A program made the position numbers and the translations under genes. 64,000 nucleotides of DNA from SIG565 sp045601525 (GTDB lineage: Bacteria > Bacillota > Clostridia > Oscillospirales > Acutalibacteraceae): positions 1-64,000 of the forward strand of contig JAZRZR010000063.1 of NCBI GenBank assembly GCA_045601525.1. Direction: 5' to 3'. Shown here piece after piece: positions 1-10,000 of the stretch (the first letter of the stretch is position 1; every line of letters starts with the position of its first letter). Under the pieces are notes generated by a model. The model saw nothing but the letters and a program-made list of their open reading frames with translations. It was not told where the DNA came from and ran no database searches.

Positions 1-1
1 A

Positions 2-802
2 GTAGAAAAATTTGATTATATTTACGATTTTGAAAACTATAAGAATGAAGAATTTAAGAAAATATTAACCATCGATGTTGTAACACGTGAAAGAAAATTA
101 AAAATGGCTTTATATTGTGATTTTTGTGGAAGTTATGAAAATTGTATAGCTTTAAACCACAGCAAATTGATTATTGTTAAATTTAACACCGTATATGAAT
201 TTAACTTAAACAATAATAGTGTACGGCATATTGTTTTTACTGATATGGCGGGCGCAATAGGATTATATGATACCGGTGACGGATATCTTATTCACGGTGA
301 AATGTGTTTAGTAAAAACTGATTATAATTTGAATAAGCTTTGGGATTTTTGCGGAAAAGATATTTTGGTTAGCAAAAACGGCAATAATAACATCACAGTT
401 ACCAAAGAAAAAATTGAGATAATCGATTTTGAGGGTAATCGCTATGTGATTGACTTGACGGATGATTTTAGACGGCAAGTGATTGAAAACAATGACCGAT
501 ATTGTGCTTTTAAAGAAATAACCGAAAACCCTATAATATTAGATTTTTCTAAATGCAAATATTTAGGCGAAATTCATTTAATGCTTAAAGAAAAGTTTGG
601 TTTGCCCCAATATTATGGTGAAAATTGGGATGCGCTTTGGGATTGTCTCAGATATTTATTTGACGATGAAAAATATATTGTTGAAGTGCACAATCTAAAT
701 TCGTTAAATGAAAAATTGCGAGAAGAATGCAAACTGATGTTAGAAGTTTTTGATGATGTGCATAATGAAACTCCTAATTTTGAGTACAAAATCATATCAT
801 AG
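2..802 (+). CDS. Barstar-domain protein, 5' partial (immunity-like)
   Basis: The frame is open from base 2 without a stop, so the gene begins upstream of the window. The in-frame ATG at 104 lacks a Shine-Dalgarno and is probably internal. The last ~90 residues match the barstar (barnase inhibitor) family: an ILDFS strand, then GLPQYYGENWDALWDCL, the conserved helix that blocks the RNase active site. The first ~170 visible residues are strand-rich (many N, Y, I, V) and I do not recognise them; a beta-propeller is possible. Barstar homologues in Firmicutes often serve as immunity proteins for RNase toxins, but no toxin is visible here. A strong terminator follows about 110 bp later. Barstar assignment is confident; the immunity role is inferred. 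Confidence 0.8.
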   Translation, partial: VEKFDYIYDFENYKNEEFKKILTIDVVTRERKLKMALYCDFCGSYENCIALNHSKLIIVKFNTVYEFNLNNNSVRHIVFTDMAGAIGLYDTGDGYLIHGEMCLVKTDYNLNKLWDFCGKDILVSKNGNNNITVTKEKIEIIDFEGNRYVIDLTDDFRRQVIENNDRYCAFKEITENPIILDFSKCKYLGEIHLMLKEKFGLPQYYGENWDALWDCLRYLFDDEKYIVEVHNLNSLNEKLREECKLMLEVFDDVHNETPNFEYKIIS

Positions 803-910
803 TATTTGTTTTGCAAATCCAAACGCTCTGCGCGGCAGCGCCAAGACAAAATCCCCTTGGCCCCACCAAGCAAAAATATAAAAACACAACATTTATTTCT
901 ACAAAATAAA

Positions 911-948
911 GGAAAACTCCAATCAAAAGATTGGAGTTTTCCTTTTAT
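911..948. terminator. Bidirectional intrinsic terminator
   Basis: A perfect 14-bp stem (911-924 with 929-942) closed by an AAAA loop, followed by TTTT on the + strand and preceded by AAA runs that give T runs on the - strand. It sits between the convergent barstar-domain gene and the metallophosphoesterase gene. Confidence 0.9.
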
Positions 949-963
949 AAAGTGGGCAAAAAA

Positions 964-2199
964 TTACTTTGTTAATATCTCTCGGTCGTAACCTGCGCCA
1001 AAACGGGTGAATTTAATATTGCCGTCAGGGCAAAGAGTTACAACATCAAAGCACTGTTCGGTTATTGTGCCTCGCACCATTTTGTGTTGTGTCGGGCGAG
1101 GATGTGGATGGTCGCAACCATCGTCTTGACAAGTGGTTACAACAACTGCGGTTTTTGACAAAGGCTTACCATCGTAATCTCCTAAATAAGCCCATTCGCC
1201 ATTTTCGTTGTAATCGGCAACCGATTGAATATCGGTGTGGCGGTCACCTGCTATAACAATAACATTTGCGCGAACACTTCGCTTGGTGAAATCATAAATA
1301 TGCTCGCCTTTTGCATAGTATTTGCAAAGTTTTTCCTTGTTTGGATAGGGGTTTGTCATAACAATTTTTTGTGAGTTTTGGAAAGCCGAAACAAGATGGC
1401 AAAGACCAAGAGGACCTGTGAGTATAGTTGAGTCGCCCTCATAACCGAGCAAAGCGTGACCTGTGACAACAACATCATAGTCCTCGGGGGTAGAAAGCAG
1501 GGTTTCATAGAGCCAGTCGTATTGCAAAATAAGGTCCCAGTTATTATACACATCAAAATATTTTGTAACACAACCGTTGCGCTCCGCCTCAATTTGACAA
1601 CCGGTTTCTACAACAATGTATCTTATCTTGGCTTGCTTGTCATCTAAATAGAAATGAAGCCTTGAAAATGCCAAGAGTTCCTCTCGCTCTTCTTCGCTGC
1701 AATCAAGCCCTGCTATTTTCTCACTTATATCCTCGCAAACCCTGTCCTTTAGATGACTAAATAGTATTTTTTCAACCTCGGTGTAGGGAATTCGGAAATT
1801 TGGCACATTATCAACGGGGGCGTTGGCGGTGTTCAAATCGTGATTGCCAAAAATACCGATATAATCATCGCCCGCTATCGAGCGCATAAGATTTGTATAT
1901 TTTATTATTTCTTGGGCGCCTAAATATTTAGTGTCCTCACGGTGCACAACATCGCCGCCTTGGAGAACCTTTTTGATACCGGTCATTTCACGGATATAGC
2001 CGATAATTGCGGGGGAGTTCATTGCGTTAGTTTCTTTGCAGTGAGGGTCGGTTATAAATATAAAACTTTTGCCCTCGGGGATAGATTTAATTTTGGCATC
2101 TAAATATTGGTCGCACTCATCAAAACTCTGCGGATTTTCGGTTTGCTCAAACCAATATTCAGGTATTTGACTACGATAAAGAAAAGCGTTAGAACTCAT
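964..2199 (-). CDS. Calcineurin-like metallophosphoesterase
   Basis: A 411-residue predicted cytoplasmic phosphohydrolase with the dinuclear-metal motifs in order: TDPH (D-x-H), GGD in LQGGDVVH, GNHD, GH in VTGHALL, and GDRH. I place the start at 2199 because a perfect AGGAGG lies 7 bases before that ATG; an in-frame ATG 15 codons upstream lies inside the preceding gene and lacks a ribosome site. It follows the TIM-barrel gene by 11 bp, so the two are one transcription unit. It has no signal peptide. The substrate (phosphodiester, nucleotide or phosphosugar) cannot be read from the sequence; the nearby nucleoside hydrolase makes a nucleotide or nucleoside-like substrate possible, but that is only context. 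Confidence 0.85.
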   Translation of the reverse strand: MSSNAFLYRSQIPEYWFEQTENPQSFDECDQYLDAKIKSIPEGKSFIFITDPHCKETNAMNSPAIIGYIREMTGIKKVLQGGDVVHREDTKYLGAQEIIKYTNLMRSIAGDDYIGIFGNHDLNTANAPVDNVPNFRIPYTEVEKILFSHLKDRVCEDISEKIAGLDCSEEEREELLAFSRLHFYLDDKQAKIRYIVVETGCQIEAERNGCVTKYFDVYNNWDLILQYDWLYETLLSTPEDYDVVVTGHALLGYEGDSTILTGPLGLCHLVSAFQNSQKIVMTNPYPNKEKLCKYYAKGEHIYDFTKRSVRANVIVIAGDRHTDIQSVADYNENGEWAYLGDYDGKPLSKTAVVVTTCQDDGCDHPHPRPTQHKMVRGTITEQCFDVVTLCPDGNIKFTRFGAGYDREILTK

Positions 2200-2210
2200 A
2201 GGGACGCCTC

Positions 2211-4082
2211 CTAAATTTTGTTTGTGATTAAAATATAACCCCATGGTGAGATATTGTCAATAGTAATTTTTATTTCATCCTTCTCGTTGGTTTGGGGAAG
2301 GGGTTGAGGCAAGCCGTTGTTATCGAGGAGATGAAATTCCCCTTCACCTCGAATGATACACTCAAACTCGCCCGTTGCATCAAAACTTGCATTGGTAAGC
2401 AAAATGTTCATACCCCCGTTTTCATCCTTCATTACCGAGGGCATAACCTTAACTGGCTTTTTTATAACAAGGGGAAGTTTTCCTTTGGATAGCCAATCAA
2501 AGAGGTTAAGAAGTTGCTCTTTTTTAGCAGCCGATTTTATTGATTGGCGCATAAGATAGCCGTCGGCCGCAAAGCGATGCCCATCTTTTTCTATGCGGTA
2601 AAGCGAGGTGGAAAGGGGAGTGTGGGAAATGGTTTCAAGATTAGAGATAAATTCGGCGTTCTTTTCGGTTTCAAACTCGTATGCCAACTCATCGTGACCA
2701 TAAATATATGTAAAATTCATAAAAACATCACGGTAGTAATCGGCAAAATCACCGTTGATTTTGTGGTTTAAGAAGCGTTCAGCCATTCCGTTATCATACA
2801 CCGCTTTAACCTTGCCGCCAAGTTTTTCACCAAAGCCGCGCTTGTTAAGAATTTCAAGACCTTGACCATCGGTGAAAAGATTTAAGGTCAATAATTCGCG
2901 GACTTCGTTGTCGGACATTTTTTTAATATCCGTGCCAATAGCGGCGGCGCAAACTGCATTTTTGGGATAAGCGGTAACGGATATGCCAATCTCGTTAAGA
3001 TGGCGTGAAAGGTCACCGTGTGGGCAGTAAACACCAAAGGGTATGCAGTTTTTGTTTGCTTTTTCAAGAACATCCCACTTTTTTGCCGAAGCAATAAGCA
3101 TATCGGTGGTTTGCCGTCTATCATAAAAAACATCATCGTTATAGAGGATTCCGGTACAGCCCGCCATAAGCGCAAGGGTGGTTTCAAGTTCGGATAAACG
3201 CTGCGATTTTTCCATAGTTTGATAATTAAAGGCTTCGTGTTCGTATTGTATATCGGTTATATAATCGGGATAGTGCGAAATTTGGTGTTGTGTTGCAAAA
3301 TGCTTTTCGAAAACTTCGAGTGGGCAATCATCTTTATAAAAGCCGCCGCCGGGGCGCAACTTGGTTGCATCGCTTTCGGTTATCCAGTGTTCTCGGGCGT
3401 TAACATTTGAGGACATATAACCAATTTTTATCTTTGGGTTTGTGCTTTGAACACCGCTTTTTATTGCCCTAAAAATAGGCATAATAAGGGTATCTTTGCG
3501 CTTTTCCCAAAGGGTTTTAATTTTATCGTTTTCCTCAACCGCCTTGATAAGAGTTGCTCGGTTAAAATCGGTGCCGTGCTCTTGGTTGAATTCGGCAATA
3601 CAAGTATCACAATAGCAAGAACTGCCGCCCTTTCCAAAACGACCGGGACGGAGGTCATCATCCATCCAAATAAAATCGGCATTGGTGTCGGCATATATGG
3701 AATAAAGTTTTTCTACATATTCTAAAAAGCCCTTGTCGGCCGGACAGATACAGGCTTTAGAGGTAATACCATTGTGGTCAACCTGATAACGAAAAGGCGA
3801 TTTTGGGAATAAATCCCAGCCTTCATCGATGTGTCCCAATGTGCTTTGTATATTAAGACCTACGCTTTTAACGCCAATCTCACGATAGGCTTTAATTCGT
3901 TGTTTTAATAGTTCGGCATTTTTCTTTTCACCCTCCAAATCCCAATATCCATAGTGCGAATATTGAGTGAAAACAGTTATCTCATCAATAACCGAGAGGT
4001 TACTTTCAACATATTTAAGGTGCTTTTCAAAAAGAGAGTCTTTGTAATATTGATTGTAGCCAACCCTTAAAGCTTTTAACAT
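2211..4082 (-). CDS. TIM-barrel glycoside-hydrolase-like protein, specificity unknown
   Basis: A 623-residue protein without signal peptide. The N-terminal ~400 residues look like a (beta/alpha)8 barrel resembling clan GH-A or GH42-like proteins: repeated hydrophobic strands, an acidic FIWMDDDLR strand end, and a CYCDTC pair suggesting a structural metal or disulfide. The last ~90 residues (NILLTNASFDATGEFEC onward) look like a beta-sandwich, as in GH42-like enzymes. It starts at an ATG with GGAGG 8 bases upstream and is divergent from an AraC-type regulator, the usual layout of an inducible sugar-use operon. I could not match it to a named family; carbohydrate hydrolysis is inferred from fold-like features and context. 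Confidence 0.6.
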   Translation of the reverse strand: MLKALRVGYNQYYKDSLFEKHLKYVESNLSVIDEITVFTQYSHYGYWDLEGEKKNAELLKQRIKAYREIGVKSVGLNIQSTLGHIDEGWDLFPKSPFRYQVDHNGITSKACICPADKGFLEYVEKLYSIYADTNADFIWMDDDLRPGRFGKGGSSCYCDTCIAEFNQEHGTDFNRATLIKAVEENDKIKTLWEKRKDTLIMPIFRAIKSGVQSTNPKIKIGYMSSNVNAREHWITESDATKLRPGGGFYKDDCPLEVFEKHFATQHQISHYPDYITDIQYEHEAFNYQTMEKSQRLSELETTLALMAGCTGILYNDDVFYDRRQTTDMLIASAKKWDVLEKANKNCIPFGVYCPHGDLSRHLNEIGISVTAYPKNAVCAAAIGTDIKKMSDNEVRELLTLNLFTDGQGLEILNKRGFGEKLGGKVKAVYDNGMAERFLNHKINGDFADYYRDVFMNFTYIYGHDELAYEFETEKNAEFISNLETISHTPLSTSLYRIEKDGHRFAADGYLMRQSIKSAAKKEQLLNLFDWLSKGKLPLVIKKPVKVMPSVMKDENGGMNILLTNASFDATGEFECIIRGEGEFHLLDNNGLPQPLPQTNEKDEIKITIDNISPWGYILITNKI

Positions 4083-4113
4083 ATTATGCCTCCAAGCAAC
4101 AATTGTTTATTGT

Positions 4114-4119
4114 ATTATA
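4114..4119 (-). promoter_or_regulatory. Possible -10 for the TIM-barrel/phosphoesterase operon
   Basis: On the minus strand a TATAAT hexamer lies 31 bases before the start codon of the TIM-barrel gene. A TTGACG lies upstream but at only 14 bp spacing, which is short, so an activator (the divergent AraC protein) may be needed. Tentative. Confidence 0.4.
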
Positions 4120-4173
4120 ACAAAAGAAAACGGCGTCAAAAATAGAATTTTGTTGTAAAAACTTGTATTTTTG

Positions 4174-4201
4174 TTGTTTTTTTCTTGCTTTGTGTTATAA
4201 T
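4174..4201 (+). promoter_or_regulatory. Sigma-A-type promoter of the AraC-family gene
   Basis: TTGTTT (4174-4179), 16-bp spacer, TATAAT (4196-4201), 29 bases before the start codon of the AraC-type gene. It lies in the divergent intergenic region where the regulator would also act on the opposite operon. Confidence 0.55.
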
Positions 4202-4230
4202 GAGTGTAATTTATCAGGAGGTGTGGACAA

Positions 4231-5040
4231 ATGAAAACAGGCTCATACATTAACCCGTTTAGAAATGCCGATAAACCTATAAGCGTAACGGTTTTTGGTG
4301 CGGATGAGTCACCTATCGGTTTTAGCCGTGCGCCCCATATACGCCGTGAGTATGTTTTGCAGTATATCACTGAGGGAGTGGTATATTATGAGGCGGACGG
4401 AAAGGAATACACCATAAATGCAGGGGATGTTTTTTTGGTTCGCCCAAACCAAAAGGTTAAGTGGTGGACAGAAAAGGACAAAAGAATTTGCGGCTATTGG
4501 ATAGATTTTGTAGGCAAGGCGGCAAATAGGTATTTGGCCGATGTTGGTATGTCGGGCGATGCTCTTGTGGTTAAGGGTGTGTCGGAAGGCTTTTGCAAGG
4601 CAATAGATGATGCCTTTCGGTGTGTTGAGCGAGAGCAGTATTCACAACTATATTTAGAGGCCTGCCTGCTTAAATGCCTGTCTTTTCTTGATAAGGCAAA
4701 CAATTTTAAGACAAATAAAATTCCTCAAAAGGAAAAATATATAAAAAATGCCCTCGCCTTTATGGAGAAGGAATATCAAAACAAAATAACCGTGGGCGAT
4801 GTGGCGGAATATTTAGGCCTTGAGCGAAGTTATTTTTATAGAATTTTTAAGGAAGAGATGGGGACTTCTCCATCGGAATATTTGATAGAACTACGGCTTG
4901 AGCGAGCCAAAGAACTGTTAGAACTTGGCGAAAGTGTAAAATCAACCGCACATTCGGTGGGAATGGATGATGTTTTTTATTTTAGCAAGCTTTTCAGTTC
5001 AAGATTGGGCTTGCCGCCATCCGCCTTTAGAAATCGATAA
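4231..5040 (+). CDS. AraC-family transcriptional regulator (cupin plus double HTH)
   Basis: A 269-residue regulator. Residues ~15-150 form an AraC-type cupin ligand pocket (GDVFLVRPNQKVKWW). Residues ~170-269 form two helix-turn-helix motifs (VGDVAEYLGLERSYFYRIFKEE, then SVKSTAHSVGMDDVFYFSKLF ending in G-L-P-P-S-A-F-R, the usual C-terminal signature). The ribosome site AGGAGG lies 8 bases before the ATG. It is divergent from the TIM-barrel/phosphoesterase pair and followed by the nucleoside hydrolase and EamA genes, so it probably activates one or both flanking units in response to a sugar or sugar-nucleoside. The ligand is unknown. Confidence 0.9.
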   Translation: MKTGSYINPFRNADKPISVTVFGADESPIGFSRAPHIRREYVLQYITEGVVYYEADGKEYTINAGDVFLVRPNQKVKWWTEKDKRICGYWIDFVGKAANRYLADVGMSGDALVVKGVSEGFCKAIDDAFRCVEREQYSQLYLEACLLKCLSFLDKANNFKTNKIPQKEKYIKNALAFMEKEYQNKITVGDVAEYLGLERSYFYRIFKEEMGTSPSEYLIELRLERAKELLELGESVKSTAHSVGMDDVFYFSKLFSSRLGLPPSAFRNR

Positions 5041-5153
5041 AGGACCTATTTTGTTTTTTCGGTCGTTTTCTTTGCATTTTGGATAAAACCCTTGATTATT
5101 GAAACAAAAGTAGTATTATTATAATGTAAAAATAAGGACAAGAGGCTTGTGCT

Positions 5154-6104
5154 ATGGAAAAACCGATTAAGATTATATTTGATAGTGATATTGGCGGAGA
5201 TTGTGATGATGCAGGTGCACTTTGTTTGTTGCACCGTCTTTGCGATAAGGGTGAGGCCGAACTTTTAGCAACAACCCACTGCTTTGATTCGCCCTATCTT
5301 GCGGGCTGTATGGACGCCATCAATACCTTTAATAACAGGCGAGTGCCCGTCGGCGTAAACTATGGGGCTTTTCAATACGGTCGTGGAACCTATGCGGGTG
5401 ATTTGTGCGAGAGATTCCCTAGCGCTTATCCCGCCGAGGCCTACGGCAAAACGATACCCGATACATTAACTGTCTTGAGGAAAGTTTTAGCAGAGCAAGA
5501 GGATAATAGCGTAACATTAGTTGTTACGGGCGCCCTTCTTTCAATGGAAAAACTATATAATTCACCGCCTGATGAAATATCCTCTCTTTCGGGCAAAGAG
5601 TTGGTCAGCAAAAAAATTGTTCGCACTGTTATTATGGGTGGCCGCTTCTTTGAAACCTGGCCTATGCCAATTTTTATGGGTGGTGACCGTTTTGATAAAC
5701 CCATGCTTGCCGAGGGAAATATCGAGGTAAGTGGAAGAACGGCTTGCGATACGGTGTGTATGGAGTGGCCCGGTGAAATCGTATATGCAAGTTATGAACT
5801 CGGGGCATATATAAACACAATGGTGGGTTATCCTTCTCGCGCACCTAAAGGCGACCCCGTAGCCGAAGCGTATTATATACATAATAAAGGTAGAGGTCGT
5901 TACAGTTGGGATTTAACTGCCGTGCTTGATGCGGTAAGACCCGGTGTGTATTGGAATTATCACAAAAGAGGTAGGGTTATAATAGGAGAAGACTTTGTAA
6001 CCCGTTGGCAAGAGGATAAAAATGCCAATCATACCTATCTAATGCCTAAGGTTGATTATGATGAGGTAAGACAGGTTATCGATGATATTATAGACGGTAA
6101 ATAA
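5154..6104 (+). CDS. Inosine-uridine-preferring nucleoside hydrolase family protein
   Basis: A 316-residue cytoplasmic enzyme with the calcium-binding N-terminal motif of the family, DSDIGGDCDD (Asp10, Asp12, Asp16, Asp18, Asp19), VTGALLSMEKL at the GP(L/M)TNLA position, VIMGG, and a late SWDLTAVLDAV carrying the C-terminal metal Asp. Members hydrolyse the N-glycosidic bond of nucleosides to base plus ribose; this copy is divergent around the middle motif, so the leaving group may not be a common nucleobase. The start is the ATG at 5154 with a modest AGAGG. It is 14 bp upstream of an EamA exporter with no terminator between, so both are probably one operon. Confidence 0.85.
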   Translation: MEKPIKIIFDSDIGGDCDDAGALCLLHRLCDKGEAELLATTHCFDSPYLAGCMDAINTFNNRRVPVGVNYGAFQYGRGTYAGDLCERFPSAYPAEAYGKTIPDTLTVLRKVLAEQEDNSVTLVVTGALLSMEKLYNSPPDEISSLSGKELVSKKIVRTVIMGGRFFETWPMPIFMGGDRFDKPMLAEGNIEVSGRTACDTVCMEWPGEIVYASYELGAYINTMVGYPSRAPKGDPVAEAYYIHNKGRGRYSWDLTAVLDAVRPGVYWNYHKRGRVIIGEDFVTRWQEDKNANHTYLMPKVDYDEVRQVIDDIIDGK

Positions 6105-6118
6105 AGAAGTGTGAAATT

Positions 6119-7003
6119 TTGAAAAAGAATTATATAACCGCATTTTCGGCAATTCTTTGTTGGTCAACAGTTGCCACAATAACAAAACTGTTGCTCGGCA
6201 GCCTTAGCAACTTTCAACTTCTTTGGGCAAGTTCGGGGTTAGGTTGCATTATGCTTTTAGGGGTTGCCCTTATAAGCGGTAAAATTAAGGAATTTAAGAA
6301 ATACAAGCCGAAAGATTTTCTTATAATAGCGTCCACAGGGCTTTTGGGTACATTTTTTTATTATGTTTTTTATTATGCAGGCAATAAAGTCTTGGCGGCA
6401 TCGCAGGCCTTTATAATAAATTATATGTGGCCAATGATGAGCGTTGTTTTTGCTATAATAATACTAAAGGAAAAATTAACCTTTAGAAAAGCCATAGCGA
6501 TTCTTGTTTCTTTTTTGGGTGTAGGCGTAGTTATGGGCAAGGGCATTTTGCAATTTAATAAAGGCGCTCTTGTGGGGGCTCTTATGTGTTTGCTCGCCGC
6601 CGTTTCCTATGGCCTTTTTGCTGCGCTTAATAAAAAAACGGGGTACGAAAAGATAAGCGCGATGCTTGTGGGCTATTTTGCGGCCTTTGTGCTTACGGGA
6701 ATAATTTTGGCTATAAGGGGAGAACTCTTTATACCCAAAGGAAATCAGTTGCTCGGTATTGCATGGAACGGTATGTTCACCATGTCGCTTGCAAACACCT
6801 TGTGGGTTATTGCACTCTCTAAAGGGGATACGGCTAAAATATCCAATCTTGCCTATATAACCCCTTTTATTTCTCTTATTTGGACCTCAATATTTCTTAA
6901 AGAAAAAATCGAGTGGACCTCGGTTATCGGCCTTTTAATAATTGTAATAGGTATATTTATTCAGTTGGATATTAAGGTTGCCAAAAAACAAAAAAGTAAA
7001 TAA
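6119..7003 (+). CDS. EamA/DMT-superfamily transporter
   Basis: A 294-residue membrane protein with ten predicted hydrophobic segments in two EamA repeats (about 1-140 and 150-285), each with the family's WSTVATITKLLLG-like opening and late LKEKL / LKEKIEW motifs. It probably exports small metabolites or amino acids. The start is a TTG at 6119; no ATG or GTG fits, and the peptide begins as expected for the family (KKNYITAFSAILCWS). It ends with a basic tail and a strong convergent terminator. Cotranscription with the nucleoside hydrolase suggests export or uptake of a related base or sugar product, which is inference. Confidence 0.85.
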   Translation: MKKNYITAFSAILCWSTVATITKLLLGSLSNFQLLWASSGLGCIMLLGVALISGKIKEFKKYKPKDFLIIASTGLLGTFFYYVFYYAGNKVLAASQAFIINYMWPMMSVVFAIIILKEKLTFRKAIAILVSFLGVGVVMGKGILQFNKGALVGALMCLLAAVSYGLFAALNKKTGYEKISAMLVGYFAAFVLTGIILAIRGELFIPKGNQLLGIAWNGMFTMSLANTLWVIALSKGDTAKISNLAYITPFISLIWTSIFLKEKIEWTSVIGLLIIVIGIFIQLDIKVAKKQKSK

Positions 7004-7014
7004 AGAACAAAAGA

Positions 7015-7050
7015 AAAAGGTGTGTGGAGTTTATCCACACACCTTTTCAT
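7015..7050. terminator. Bidirectional intrinsic terminator
   Basis: Stem 7015-7028 paired with 7034-7047 (GGTGTGTGGA core), loop GTTTA, with A-run before and T-run after, so it can terminate the EamA operon from the left and the large surface-protein gene from the right. Confidence 0.9.
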
Positions 7051-7052
7051 TT

Positions 7053-10000
7053 TTACCAGTAACCTGGGATAAAGCCGTCATCATCGTCCTCTACATCAAA
7101 AGAGGTAGCCCTTATGTTGATTTTTTGAACATAAGGAGTAGATGGGTCGAGCGGGAGAGTGTTCTCTCCAAAGTAGCCGTTAACATACAATGCGAGGTTG
7201 TATTTTCCGCCGTCTTTGGTAAGGCTTGCGGGGATTGTCAAAACTACGATAGGACCGTCAACTACATTAGTGAGCAATTCTTCAGATTTGCCGTCTTCAT
7301 ATAAGAAGTATCTAACCTTGCAGTTGCCGGGGACACGCATCATAACGGTAATATCATCATCGTCCTCATAGAGTGTTTTATCGGTATATACCTCGAAATA
7401 ATCCGAGTGTGTATCGTAGGTGGGATACATAGCGTTCCAAACATCGTTATAGGAGGACTGTTGAACATCGCCGTAGGCATAACCGATAGTTCCGTCAGCC
7501 TTTTCGTATTGAATATAGGTTACGGCGCTGATCTGGAGTGCCTTGTACTGTGCTTCGGTAAGACCTAATTCATCAAGACCGCCGAGAATTGCTTTAACAT
7601 CCGAGAAGTTTTCGGAATAAGCAGTTACAGTTTGGTGCTTAATGTTAAGGGCTGATTGCCCGTTAAGACTGCCAAGTACAACCTCTTTGGCGTCAGCGTT
7701 AAAGTTTGCCTCTTGGTCTGCCGGTATCTTAAGTTCGGCGTTACGGAGAAGCACCGACGGAATAACAAGTGTACCAATTGCCTTAACAGTAGCAGTTGTG
7801 CCATCATCAAGGATGATTGAGTTACTTGAAATAGTGCCGTTTGCACTGTTGTACTTAATAGCGGGTAGGCGGTTCACAAACTTAATACCTGCCGACTGTG
7901 CACCCTTGATACGAATTTCTCTACCAAGGAAGAATATATCGTTTTCAATGCTTGAGCCGTATTTAGCGGTCATATCCTCATCCTCGAGGTATTTAGCAGT
8001 TACGGTTACGTTGCCTGTAAGTGAGTTAAAGCTAAATGCAAGACCGCTTCCGCCGTTAGCGAGAAGTGCGAGCGCCTTGTTTTCCTTGCCGTTTTCGAGA
8101 ACTACGAGTGAGTTCGGGATAAGAGTTCTTCCGTTAGGTGTAACGGTTGCGGTGTAGGAGTTAGCCGCACTTTCGTTCTTTTGAACCGTAATGGTTGCGG
8201 GAACCTCGGGGTCAACAGGGGTATCGGGAACAACAGGAGTATCAGGCTCATCGGTGCCCTTGGTAATCTTAAAGGTATCGAGCACACTCATATCCTCGGT
8301 GCGATAGGTTGTGATTTCAAAGGAAGTAGCGGTAATCTCGATGTTAGCAATAGTGGGCTTTTTCTCCTGTGAAATAACTGCGCCGTAGGGGAATTCGAGT
8401 TCTGTCTTAATATCATAATATTTAGAACCTGAAGAACTGTTTGCTGTTACAAAGAGGATACCTTCGGGGTTGTGTGCGCTATACTGAACGCCGTTTTCGT
8501 CTTCGGGGGTAAGGCCATTCATCATATATGTTCTAACATACACATGGTCGTGACCCATAAGCACAACATCAATGTCAAGTTCATTAAGAACAGGAACAAG
8601 ACCTGCACGAAGATTTAGAATATCGTCTTTTACGCAGTGGTTGGCTGCACTATAAACAGAGAAGTGGAAAACAGCAATTTTCCAAGTGGCGTTGGGGTTA
8701 GCGGCAATTGCCTCCTGCATAAATGCCTTGTGCTCAGCAACGCTCAAATCGGTTGTAAGGTGCATAAAGAGTGTGCCGTTATAGGTGTAGTAATAGTCGC
8801 TGCCCGCACTGGTCACACCGTAGGTTGATGAAACATTCGGTGAGGAGAAGTGCTCTTTAAGTGTTGCACTTGTATGGTCGTGGTTACCAACCGAAACAGC
8901 GTTTGTATAACTTGTGATAAGTTCGGGTGTTAGGTAGCCGTTATAATGGTCCTCAATTAAGCTCTTTTCAACCTGGTCGCCAGCCGAAACTAAGAGTGAC
9001 GAGTTGGGGAAGGTTGCTCTTGCCTGATTTAAGGTGTTGGTCCAACCTTCAACATTTTTAGCAAGGTTACCTGCGCCGATTTGCGGGTCGCCTGCAAACA
9101 AGAAACTAAAGCTTGTGCTGTTTTTGTCGGTCTTAAAGGTGTAGATATCCGAAACAACGGGTATGCTGCTTAAACCTTCTTCGTTTACCAAGCGGTAAAC
9201 ATATTCGGTATCGTAAGCAAGATTTGTCATTTTGGCTCTTTCGGTATAGAAGCCCGAGTTTATGGCCGACGAGGGAGTTGCAAGAACTTCGGTGTAATCG
9301 TCGGGGAAGCCATCGCCGTTGTTGTCGGCGCCACCGGCTACAGCATATTGCAAATAAGCAGGTTTGTTAAATTTCAATTGCCAGGTAACATATCTTTCGG
9401 TTTCGTTAGCGCCAACGCCGAGAGAAACAGTTCTTGCATAGTTTGTATCAAGAACAAGTTTAGCCTCGGTCAATTCAAAGTAGAAGTCCGAACTGGTAGC
9501 GTTAGATTGGTGAATTTCAACCGAAACAACATTTTTACCTGTAACGAGGAAATCGTCGGCATCAATTGAGAAATCAGAGGTAGTGGGGTTGCCACCGCCA
9601 CCGGTTGATCCGTACGAAAGGTTTGTTTCATAAGAGTCAGCGGCACAGAAGGAAGCAGCCTTTTTGCCGTTAATGTAAAGTATAGCGGCATCATCGAATT
9701 TGATTGAGCCGTTTAATAGCATACCATCAACAACCTCATCTAAAACAAAGGTTGAACGGAAGAAGAAGGTGGGAATATTGGTTTCGGTTCCGGGATACAA
9801 GCGGTCAATCTTTATGGCAGGAGTAGCGTTTGCCATAGAGGTACCGAACTTGCCCTCAAAGCCCATATTGGTTTTCCACTCATCAGTGTTGTAGTTGAGT
9901 TTTGTCCAAGCATAGCGGTCCTCGGCAGTACCGGGGTCGGTACCATTATCGAGATAACGCCATACCGAATTAAGATTTAATAATTCGTTGCCGAGTTCAA

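Noticed and set aside
806..991. Short open frame of 61 codons after the barstar-domain gene, with a GC-rich patch at 826-870
   Set aside because: No ribosome site, overlaps the terminator, and composition is not coding-like; the patch may be a repeat fragment but I could not match it.
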